In this document: positions 32,711 to 42,131 of the stretch, piece by piece | Layout: the number at the start of each line of letters is the position of its first letter | How positions within the stretch are numbered: position 1 is the first letter of the stretch | Source: Tanypteryx hageni | Lineage: Eukaryota; Arthropoda; Insecta; Odonata; Petaluridae | Reading direction: 5' to 3' | NCBI GenBank assembly: GCA_028673005.1 | Contig: CM054114.1 | Coordinates: 15,563,516 to 15,627,515 of the forward strand | Length of the DNA stretch: 64,000 nt | The notes under the pieces: model-generated | Databases searched by the model: none | The model's input: the letters and a program-made list of their open reading frames with translations, nothing else | Told to the model about the DNA's origin: nothing | Program-made: the position numbers and the translations under genes

Positions 32711-34358
32711 GTCTTCACTAGAGTTGGGGACTGTGACTTTTTTCCTGTCACAGTGACAAACTGTTCCTGTGACAAAAAATACTTGTGACTCATACCTGTT
32801 ACTTGAGTCACCGGTGACTTTTTCATTGTATTGACCTTGTGCTGGTGGAGTTGGTGACAGTGGTAACGCCATAAAACCAAGTATCGGCCGATAACGAGTA
32901 CTTACTTGGTAACCTGGTGGTAGGTAGTATATATTAAATCGGTGACTAGTGAGGTAGTGAGCAAGAAAATTTAAAAAATTAAATAGTAGGGCATTAGGTA
33001 TATTTCAGATAATAATTATCTCTATTATATTACACAAAGAGAAATGTTTTGTTTACAGAGTTTGTATGGTTACTAACAACAATATACAGTTAGTAATGTT
33101 AGTAAATAAACTTTCATATTTGCAATTTAAGTTACAATGCAATGAAGTTCATTGAATCTGAAAGAGAACATAATGATTTAACTCGATAACTGAATGTACG
33201 ATTATTTAATTTCAATAAGAGTCACATAGTGCATTTTATGATTGGAAAATATGGAAGAGAATGATGAATGATTGATTAATTAAATGTGATAAATAATTAA
33301 ATTAATTATTGGAAGTCATTACTGGTTCTATGGCTGGAATCATTCATTTTCTCCCACGTATAAAATTGAAACGTCAAATGATCCAGCAATTCCTTTTACC
33401 ATGCATCCCAGACAATTCGTAATCAAACTCTTATGGCAATACAGTAAATAAATCGCAAGGCCAAACCTTAGCCAAAGTTGTTATTTTTATGCCTGAACCT
33501 TGCTTTACACATGGAAATATGTGGGGTGTTCAAGACATTTTTTAATCTAAGCCTCACGGATAATATAAGAGAATGGGGGAGAAATATATAGATTTTTAAT
33601 TGTTGTTTGCCGAGAGAACCGTCTTAGAGATCGATGTAAACAACATATGCGATGTTTTTCTCTGGATTTTCTCGAATTTTTTTCTACGAAACCATAACTC
33701 GTAATTATGTAGCCTCGCGGACCTTCTTGTAGTAAATGTTGTTCTCTATTCGAATAATCTTTTTAATCTATACCTTACGGATCATATAAGAACTAGAGAG
33801 ATAAAAGTTTGCTATTTCATTGTTGCTTGACGGATGCCATTTAACGAGATACTAGTATAAGATTATTAAAGTAATTGTGTAAAGTGGAAGTTCTAATTGA
33901 CGAATTCAGTTGAAAACCACAATTGGGCGATAAGTTTTATTAAAGATCACTCATATATAATTAAATTAAAACTCATCCAGCGGTTTAGTAGATGGAAGTT
34001 ACGACGGACGGATGGACGGACCAGACGTGCCCATAAGGCGTTCCGCTATTATCGCTTCGCTGGCAAAGAACGCCTAATAATTCATCGGTGTTTCACGCAA
34101 AAAGAATAACTAAAATAGGTATGTTTAAAATAAGTTGTATAAAAACACATAGTTTTGTGGGAATCTCCAGAAAAATTCAGGTAAATCCATTAAAAAGGTG
34201 AAAAGTTATGTATTTTTAAATAACTTCGCTCCAGAATAGTCAATTTATTTAAATATCCCCCGGTCTCCCAGATGGGTCTGATTAAAATGTCGCCGCGCTT
34301 GAGGGGTTAACTAAACATGACAAAAATGTTTAAGGTAATTTTAATGAGAAAATCTTAC

Positions 34359-34541
34359 CTTTGTTTCTATTTTCACAGTTGGGTGTTTTCTGCTAACAAT
34401 AAGATGTTTCCGCAAATTAGTGACAGAAGACTTGAAGCTTAACTTTGCATTGCACAAATCACACTTGGCCAGGCCTGTTTTGGGATCTATTTCAGTAAAA
34501 AACCGCCACAGCCCGCTCGTCCTCCGCTTTCCTAGCTCCAT
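34359..34541 (-). CDS. BED-type zinc finger exon of the hAT transposase
   Basis: Starts ATG (MELGKRRTSGLWRFF) and reads FTEIDPKTGLAKCDLCNAKL, then SVTNLRKHL and KHPTV. This gives the C-x2-C, HL-x-H ligands of a BED finger. The donor AAAG/GTAAGA follows at 34358. The length of 61 codons and the N-terminal position match hAT (ZBED-like) transposases. The rest of the protein was not located, so this exon alone is probably nonfunctional. Confidence 0.8.
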
Positions 34542-35669
34542 AGTACAGCACCTCCCAACACCGTCAATAAAGAATTAAGAACTCCTCGTGGTTTAAAGCA
34601 TCTCCAGAAAAATAATTAACAAAAAGTTGAACATTCATGAAAAAAGTACGAGCAAGTACGATAAATGTGGCCACGGCAATGGCTTGAAAACAAATCCTCG
34701 TGATGTAACGATTATGTATGAATCGCGAGGAAACGAATGCGACCGAACATAGTCAATCCAAGTCACAGACTGAAGTTTGAAGTATAGAATGGTTGTGGGA
34801 AACAATGCGTAGTGCATTTCCTCTTTAATTTGTATATATATTATTAGTAGCAAACAACACGTTCGGTGACACCTCTCAAGAAATGCAGGCGTTAGGAAAA
34901 ATGTGTGATAAAGTGGGCAAACGAAAAATTCATGGGTAAACAAGGCGGTCCTTGTGACCGTAAGAGCTTTCGGAAACATCCGAGTTTCTTCGATTTGAGT
35001 TGGATACATGCTATTTAGTTCCTTAAAGTAAACAAATTTTCGACTAAAAGTAAAGTCATAAAATTAAATTCATTCGTTAAAGCGAAGATTCGTTCAACAA
35101 ACGTTCGTTGAACGAGTTATCTTACTGCACTGAGGGGTCGTCCATAAATGACGGCACGCAATTTTGGCGGATTTTTGACCGCCCCTTTCCTCCGTCATCA
35201 TATTTCGTCACAAAAACTCAGACCCCATTTATGTCAAAGCTTTAACCCCCCACCCAAAATACAAATTTTCAAAAAATATAATTGGTTTGAAATCAATTGT
35301 TATTTAGAAAACACAACAAAATAATAAAATATTGCGTTCTGAATTACGTAATACTTTCGTAAATATCTTTGAGTAGGCTTGTTTGTGCAATGATGTCAGA
35401 TAAGTGATTTTCTCTCACTCTCATTATATATTGTTCTCAAGAAATGCTGAACCAAGCACTTGCCCAGGCCAGAAGACCCTTTCCCTTTCCATTCAAGTGT
35501 TGACGCATAAAAAGACCTATTCATCTCAAGAGACAGAGATGACACAGAGCAGATAAACAGTGCCTACATCCCCTCCCTCTACACAGTTCCTCTCGGCCGT
35601 TGGGAAGAAGTTGGGACTCGGGTGAACGGGAGTGGGACTAGGGACTGCGCCCTTTCTGTTCCACCGAGT

Positions 35670-35765
35670 CAGCAGTAACAATCTGTGACGGGCGGCCGGG
35701 CGGTGACTGAAACTGTGACGGGCGGCCGGGCGGTGACTTAATCTGTGACTGGCTGGGACTTTCAT
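35670..35765. repeat. subterminal tandem repeat in the hAT element
   Basis: The unit CTGTGACGGGCGGCC plus GGGCGGTGACT occurs twice in succession, and a partial third (CTGTGACTGGCTGG) follows. It is GC-rich against the AT-rich background, and CTGTGAC is also frequent at the other end of the element. Likely multiple transposase binding sites. Confidence 0.6.
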
Positions 35766-35857
35766 ACCTGCTACTTTCCGCGCATACCTGTTACCGGTCA
35801 CAGTCTCATGTTAGTCACTGTGACAAAATAGCAGTGGCTGCAAACTCTAGTCTTCAC

Positions 35858-36344
35858 CAGTGGTGCGCAAACATTTCTAACCATGTTCCCCATTGTACTT
35901 TAATTTTATCTCATATTTGTGTTGTTTGCAATAAATGTAAATATATGTAATAAAAATATAAATAATAATAAATAGATGCAAAAACGTTAAATTCGATATT
36001 CTCTGTTAAAGAAAAAAGAATTAGCCCCCAGGTCAGTCTCGGTGGAGTAAACTTGATGAGAACGAGTCTACAGATGAATCGATCGCGCTCCCCGTCAAAT
36101 CTTTCGCTTCCCGCAGTTGGCGCATCTCTGTTCTTCGCGATGGACTAACATGAATGGGTCGATTTCAGTTTCAATTATTTAATTAATCGGAACAACAATG
36201 AAATAACACGGAACATGTAGTGAAACACTTCAAGTTTTGCCTATTAGCGTGTTCATTGTGTGCACCACGAGTTACGCGGCAAATGTCTAAGCGATACAGA
36301 AATTCTTATCAAGTGCGTTGTAGCATTGCTGCATCGACTCACAA
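35858..36344. other. no gene; possible hAT end at 35859
   Basis: CAGTGGTGCGCAAACATTTC next to the previous hAT right flank resembles another hAT terminus. No partner end was confirmed. Confidence 0.35.
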
Positions 36345-36701
36345 TCAATCAGCTCCATCTGAGATTCGACCTCGTAGCTCTTCAAAGTATAGTGGCATTG
36401 GTGGTGTGTAAACGTAATCTTTGACGAAACCAGAGAAAAAGAACTCGGTAGGCGACACAACTGGAGATCGTGGTGACCAAGTTGTTAGTCCCCAACGACC
36501 TACCCAACTTCCGGTCAGCTGTTCTGTAAGAAATTTTCTCACGGCCAAGTTATAATGAAGCCTTTATTCATAAAGTCGTCATACCAGCGAATGATTGACT
36601 TCTTGTCAGGTAACTCAACAGCAAATGTTGTTCGGAACTGATGCTGAGCCGTAGTCATAGATTTGAATCAAACAACACTGAACTTTTTGCTGCTGAAACG
36701 C
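36345..36701 (-). pseudogene. Tc1/mariner-group transposase, internally deleted
   Basis: Reading leftward from an ATG at 36701 (MAFQQQKVQCCL), a shifted frame gives QHQFRTTFAVELPDKKSIIR and WYDDFMNKGFI, an N-terminal HTH pattern. After a short gap comes the C-terminal end: FLTEQLTGSWVGRWGLTTWS, PRSPVVSPTEFFFSGFVKD and VYTPPMPLYFEELRGRI. The PRSPDLTPxDFFLWG-like block contains the last catalytic region of mariner-type transposases; here the expected D residues read V and E. The middle of the protein is missing. Dead copy. Confidence 0.6.
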
Positions 36702-36956
36702 CATTTTATAGTATGTCAAATGAATACAAGATAAAACAGAGGACTTATTATTTAGTTTATATACACAAGTAAAAATCATAGCAAACAAAGAACCTTATGG
36801 CAGCAGTTAATGAAACATCGTTTTTTACATTAATTTTTATTTTCACCTCAGTAGTCCTTTGTTTGACTTAAATAATATCTAATCACAATGATTTTTTGAT
36901 AAGTATTGGAAAAGAGAATAATCTCAGTAACTCTTAGGTTAATCTGGTTCATATTT

Positions 36957-37070
36957 TCAAAGTTCTCTATCAGTAATTTTATATTTCAGAGGACTTTCTG
37001 GCCTGTGCAGAAGTTTGCTGGTGAATTTCATGTCTCCGTAGTTGTATTCCACTTTGAAATTTCGGATCAT
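36957..37070 (-). CDS. mitochondrial-clade cytochrome P450, last exon (gene 2)
   Basis: The acceptor CAATCATTTCCAG precedes 37070 and the stop TGA is at 36957-36959. It encodes MIRNFKVEYNYGDMKFTSKL then LHRPESPLKYKITDREL. The (I/L)IRNFxVEYN motif, P-PL-(F/Y)K and R near the end are typical of the C-terminal beta sheet of mitochondrial P450s. It joins in phase 0 to the heme exon ending at 37160. This is the 3' end of a gene lying upstream (rightward) of gene 1, hence tandem paralogues. Confidence 0.85.
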   Translation of the reverse strand: MIRNFKVEYNYGDMKFTSKLLHRPESPLKYKITDREL

Positions 37071-37159
37071 CTGGAAATGATTGATAGTGATTATCGATTC
37101 TGAAGACTACACCTTAACCTGCCCTAGAATAAACTTTTAAAGGATAATAAATTTAATAC

Positions 37160-37290
37160 CTTGATCAATAGCACTTCAAGTTCCATTTCTGCGAATCGTT
37201 TTCCAATACACATCCTTGGACCGAATCCAAAAGGCATGAAGACGAAGGGATTTGTCTTGAATTGTTTCACCAAGTCGTAGTCGTAGTCGT
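37160..37290 (-). CDS. cytochrome P450 heme-binding exon (gene 2), 5' side disrupted
   Basis: Encodes [20 protein letters not shown], then [29 protein letters not shown] is the heme-binding loop with the axial cysteine, followed by the L-helix. The donor AAG/GTATTA lies at 37159. On its 5' (right) side the coding similarity stops at a TACGAC triplicate and the sequence becomes a Helitron-like repeat (AATCCCCAAACTTGGC) with no acceptor. The exon therefore seems truncated by the insertion, and no more upstream P450 exons were found to the right. Probably a pseudogene in this copy. Confidence 0.85.
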
Positions 37291-37453
37291 AGATTAAAAC
37301 AATCCCCAAACTTGGCAATTTTAAGAATTTTATACTTTCTCCATTATGGGGTACTAATTCCACACATTTCTGCCAAACTTAAAGTTGTATCACTTCTAGA
37401 AGTAAAATAATATATTTTTTTTTTAATTTTAAACATTTTTAACGTCCACCGCA

Positions 37454-37517
<64 letters not shown>

Positions 37518-37904
37518 AGAGATTCAAATGTTTATTTGTGCAAGTGCACTATTCTGTAAAAAACTTGAAAATTTCAGCTTCTTAGCTCATCCCGTAATAC
37601 CTAAACCGTTATTTATTTGTTTTATTTTTAAGAATTTTTAACGGCAACCCAAATTAAAATATCAAAATTTCTATATTCCCTATTTCGTTTTTTTTACAAA
37701 TCCTACCTCTAAAAAAATCTCAGTTCCGTAGCACATTCGGTAATACATAAATCTTGAAAATATGTCTAAACAATTGCTAATTTTTGGCTATCGAAAAAAT
37801 GCAAAAATGCTATTGCACAAAATCCTACCTAAGAAAATAATTTCGAATATCCAGCTCATCTGGAAATGCCCAATCATTAGAATAACCTTATATGTTATAT
37901 GTTA
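37291..37904 (-). mobile_element. Helitron-like repeat, 3'-truncated copy
   Basis: The body matches the other copies from the AATCCCC block onward, but the hairpin-CTAG end is missing: the copy abuts the P450 heme exon. A (TA)n run of about 59 bp (37456-37514) has expanded inside it. Confidence 0.6.
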
Positions 37905-38036
37905 TCATTATATATAGACGTTCCTTACAGAGGAGGAGGAGGCGGATATCATTATATATAGACGTTCCTTATAGAGGAGGAGGAGGCGGATATCATTATA
38001 TATAGACGTTCCTTACAGAGGAGGAGGAGGAGGATG
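37905..38036. repeat. three tandem 44-bp copies of the Helitron-like 5' end
   Basis: TCATTATATATAGACG begins at 37905, 37949 and 37993, each followed by TTCCTTACAGAGGAGG (TTCCTTATAGAGGAGG in the middle copy) and GGCGGATA (absent in the third copy). The exact 44-bp period indicates tandem duplication of the element's 5' terminus. Confidence 0.85.
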
Positions 38037-38264
38037 ATACAACATATAACAGGAGGATACTAATGTTTAGGCACTACCAGATGTGCTGGAGATTTGAAAT
38101 TTTTATAAACTATTATTTTTACATGTGGGGAAAACGGAAATCGCTGCGGAGCTGAAATCTTTAGAATTATAAGAACATTTGTAATGATGAAATGTCTGTC
38201 TGAAAAATGAATGTTTTTTCAATGTGATATGAAATGCTTGCAGAATGCAAGGACCAACTACTAG
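37993..38264 (+). mobile_element. Helitron-like compact element (272 bp)
   Basis: Plus-oriented: the 5' end TCATTATATATAGACG, then GAGGATACTAATGTTTAGGC, a short body, a hairpin TGCTTGCA-GAA-TGCAAGGA and CTAG at 38261-38264. The next base pair is TC of another 5' end (38265), so this is a head-to-tail junction. Most of the body is deleted. Confidence 0.65.
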
Positions 38265-38309
38265 TCATTATATATCGACGACTATTACAGAGAAGGAGGA
38301 TATAACGTA

Positions 38310-39035
38310 CTAGTAGTTGGTGCTTGCAAACTGCAAGCATTTCATCTCACATTAAAAGAACATTCATTTTTCAGACAGACATTACATCATTACAAATAGT
38401 CTTTTAATTTTAAAGATTTCACCTCCGCAGCGATTTTCGTTTTTCCCACATGTAAAAATAATAGTTTAAAACAATCCCCAAATGTTGCAATTTTAAAAAT
38501 TTTACACTTTCTTCATTATAAGGTTCTAATGCTACACATTTTAGCCAAATTTTAAAGCTGTAGCACTTCTATAAGAAAAATAATATTTTTCTAATTGTTT
38601 AAATTTAAATATTTTTTAACGGCCGCCTCATTTAATATATTGTAAAATTGAAATGTTTATTTATGCAAATTCACTACTCTGTAAATAATTTGAAAATTTT
38701 AGCTTCCTAACTCATCCCGTAGTACCTACACAGTTATCTATTTGTTTAAATTTTATGAATTTTTAACTGCCAAACAAATTAAAATATCAAAATTTGTATA
38801 ATCCTTATTTCGTTTTTTTAAGAATTCTACTTATAAAAAAAAATTCAACTCCGTAGCACATGCGGAAATACATAAACCATGAAAATTTGTTTAAACAATT
38901 GCGAATTTTTAGCGGCCGCATTGTTGCACTTTTTCAAGATTTTCGTTTTGTCTAGTCGGTTTTGCACAAAATCCTACCTAAGAAAAAAATTTCGAATCTC
39001 CAGCACATCTGGAAGTGCCTAAACATTAGTATCCT
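38310..39035 (-). mobile_element. Helitron-like repeat, minus-oriented copy
   Basis: CTAG and the TGCTTGCA hairpin lie at the left; the body runs to CATTAGTATCCTACTG at the right. It forms one arm of a large inverted repeat with 39447-40167. A 5'-end module in the opposite orientation precedes it at 38265-38309. Confidence 0.65.
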
Positions 39036-39099
39036 ACTGTTATATCATCATTATATATCGACGACTCTTACAGAGGAGGAGGAGATAACATATAATATA

Positions 39100-39385
39100 C
39101 TAGTAGTTGGTGCTTGCATACTGCAAGCATTTTATATCACCTTGAAGAAACATTCATTTTTCAGACAGACATTTCATCATTACAAATGTTCTTTAAATTC
39201 TAAAGATTTCACCTCCGCAGCGATTTTCGTTTTCCGCAAATGTAAAAATAATAGTTTTAAACAATCCCCAAATGTTGCAATTTAAAATTTTTACACTTTC
39301 TCCATTATGGGGTACTAATGCTACACAATTTAGCAAAATTTTCGAATATCCAGCACATCTGGAAGTGCCTAAAATTAGTATCCTC
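39100..39385 (-). mobile_element. Helitron-like repeat, internally deleted copy
   Basis: CTAG and hairpin at 39100-39130, about 180 bp of 3' body, then a jump near 39335 to 5' body (TTTTCGAATATCCAGC) and ATTAGTATCCTCCTG. 5'-end modules lie on both sides (39050 and 39392). Confidence 0.6.
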
Positions 39386-39446
39386 CTGTTATCATTATAT
39401 ATCGACGACTCTTACAGAGGAGGATATAACATATAAAATATAACAG

Positions 39447-40167
39447 GAGGATACTAATGTTTAGGCACTACCAGATGAGCTGGAGATTCGAAATTTTTTT
39501 CATAGATAGGATTTTTTGCAAAACCAACTAGAGAAAACGAAAATTTTGAAAAAGTGCAACAATGCGGCCGCTAAAAATTCGCAATTGTTTAAACAAATTT
39601 TCATGGTTTATGTATTTCCGCATGTGCTACGGAGTTGAATTTTTTTTTATAAGTAGAATTCTTAAAAAAACGAAATAAGGATTATACAAATTTTGATATT
39701 TTAATTTGTTTGGCAGTTAAAAATTCATAAAATTTAAACAAATAGATAACTGTGTAGGTACTACGGGATGAGTTAGGAAGCTAAAATTTTCAAATTATTT
39801 ACAGAGTAGTGAATTTGCATAAATAAACATTTCAATTTTACCATATATGTATTGCCGCGGCCGTTAAAAATTATTTAAATTTAAACAATTAGAAAAATAT
39901 TATTTTACTTATAGAAATGCTACAACTTTAAAATTTGGCTAAAATGTGTAGCATTAGTACCCCATAATGGAGAAAGTGTAAAAATTTTAAAATTACAACA
40001 TTTGGGGATTGTTTTAAACTATTATTTTTACATGTGAGAAAAACGAAAATCGCTGCGGAGGTGAAAGATTTAGAATTAAAAACATATGTGTAATGATGAA
40101 AGATGAATAATGAATGTTTTTTTATGTTGAGATGAAATGCTTGCAGTATGCAAGAACCAACTACTAG
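39447..40167 (+). mobile_element. Helitron-like repeat, plus-oriented copy
   Basis: Runs from AGGAGGATACTAATG to the hairpin TGCTTGCA-GTA-TGCAAGAA and CTAG at 40164-40167, followed by T. It is the near-exact inverse of 38310-39035. Confidence 0.68.
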
Positions 40168-40910
40168 TATGTTATATGTTAGAAGGTACTTACAGACATT
40201 TCATTATTACTAATATTCGTTTATTTCTAAAGATGTCACCTCCGCAGCGATTTTTGTTTTTCCCACATGTAAAAATAATAGTTTTAAACAATCCCCAAAT
40301 GTCGCAATTTTAAAAATTTTACACTTTCTTCATTATAAGGTTCTAATGCTACATATTTTAGCCAATTTTTAAAGTTGTAGCACTTCTAGAAATAAAATAA
40401 TATTTTTTTAATTGTTTAAATTTAAATAATTTTTAACGGCCGCCGCAATTAATATATGGTAAAATTGAAATGTTTAATTGTGCAAATTCACTACGCTGTA
40501 AATAATTTGAAAATTTCAGCTTCCTAGCTCATTCCGTAGTACCTAAACAGCTATCTATTTGTTTAAACTTTAAGAATTTTAACTGCCAAACAAATTAAAA
40601 TATCAAAATTTGTATAATCCCTATTTCGTTTTTTTAAGAATTTTACTTAAAAAAAAATTTCAACTCCGTAGCACATTCGAAAATACATAAACCATGAAAA
40701 TTTGTTTAAACAATTGCGAATTTTTAGCGGCCGCATTGCTGCACTTTTTCAAAATTTTCGTTTTTTCTAGTCGGTTTTGTACAAAATCCTACCTATGAAA
40801 AAATTTTCGAATCTCCAGCACATCTGGAAGTGCCTAAACATTAGTATCCTCCTGTTATATGTTATATATATGTTATATCCTCCTCTGTAAGAGTCGTCGA
40901 TATATAATGA
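40168..40910 (-). mobile_element. Helitron-like repeat, minus-oriented, 3' end missing
   Basis: The right end is a full 5' terminus (minus strand TCATTATATATCGACG, preceded by A inside a TA run). On the left the body starts within the ACAGACATTTCATTATTAC block, so the hairpin end is lost. Confidence 0.62.
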
Positions 40911-40916
40911 TATATA

Positions 40917-40969
<53 letters not shown>
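40911..40969. repeat. (TA)n microsatellite
   Basis: TA run between the Helitron-like 5' end and the truncated 5' edge of a LINE. Confidence 0.95.
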
Positions 40970-40972
<3 letters not shown>

Positions 40973-42130
40973 GTTCAAAAACCATAAACGAAGGTTATAC
41001 ACATGGAAAAGCCCAGGAGATAGTATGAGATGCCAAATAGATTACATCCTTGTAAAACAAAGATTCAGGAACAGCATAAAGAACGTCAAGGCATTGCAAG
41101 GAGCAGACATTGATTCAGATCTCAGCCTTCTCATATTTGACGTGAGTACAAAGCTCAAACAAATAAGATAAACGAGAATAGAAAGACAGACCTGGGACCT
41201 AGAAAAACTGAAAGAAAGGCAGGATGTAGTCAGCATGAAGTTGGAAGATAACCTAAGAAAGTTGGAAAACAAACCGAAGACCATTCATATAGAATGGGAT
41301 GAAATTAAAACCAGTATCAAGGATACCTTGGATAAAGAGATTGAAAACAAGAGAAGAAAATCAGAAAACCATGGATCACGAAGGAAATTCTGGAGAAAAT
41401 GGATGAGAGACGAAAATGGAAAAACGTTAACAGTGAAGAAGGTAGAGCCAACTATAGGCGTATAAACAATGAGTTGAGAAGGGTGACAGATAAAGCTAGA
41501 GAAAATTGGATAAAAGGAAAATGTGTTGAAATAGAACAAATGGAGAAGTTAGGTCGGTACGATATGATGTACGCTGGGGCACTGGAATTAGAAGATAAAA
41601 AGTCTAATGGAATTTGTGGTAAAGGAATTATGAATACCGATGGGAAGATAGTCTCAGCTACAAAGGATGTAGCACAGGTATGGGAAGAATACATTAAGGA
41701 ATTATACAGCAAACAGGCAGGAGCGGCAAAAATAGAACTGGAAAATGAGGAAAACATTGAAGAAGACAACTTAGGACCAAGTATTATGGAGAGCGAAGTA
41801 GAAAAAGCGATAGTGTAACTAAAGAAGGGGAAAGCCACAGGCAGCGATGGAATACCGGCTGAGATACTTAAAGTCATAGGATCAGAAGGACTAAAAGCGA
41901 TCACGAAATTAATTAATAAGATTTACGACACGGGAGAGTGGCCTCAGGATTTCCTAGAAGTAACAATGATCCCTCTAAAGAAGAAGCCAAAGGCAATGCA
42001 GTGTAAAGATTACAGAACTATAAGCCTTCTGTCACACACATCGAAGATCATCACGAGAATTCTTAATAAAAGGCTGGAGAAAAAGGCAGAAGAAATAATA
42101 GGGGAAGATTAATTCGGTTTCAGAAAAGGC
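40970..42130 (+). pseudogene. RTE/BovB-like LINE, plus-strand copy cut in the RT
   Basis: Very close relative of 9163-11478, starting at the same base (GGTTCAAAAACC). It encodes MRCQIDYILVKQRFRNS, ETWDLEKL-like linker sequence (here QTWDLEKLKERQDVVSM), GKATGSDGIPAEILK and DYRTISLLSHTSKIITR. It stops at FGFRKG. A TAA occurs near 41817 and another just before FGFRKG; frameshifts lie near 41350. The RT catalytic half is absent because a Ty3/Gypsy element abuts at about 42131. Confidence 0.85.
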
Positions 42131-42131
42131 A

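Larger units (their letters stand above)
32719..35849 (-). mobile_element. hAT element, 3.1 kb, perfect 8-bp target duplication
   Basis: GTCTTCAC occurs at 32711-32718 and at 35850-35857. The ends are TAGAGTTGGGGAC on the left and, inverted, TAGAGTTTGCAGC on the right. Subterminal CTGTGAC/GTCACAG motifs are dense at both ends, likely transposase sites. A BED-type zinc-finger exon lies inside on the minus strand. The catalytic and dimerisation parts were not found, so the element is internally deleted. Confidence 0.88.
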
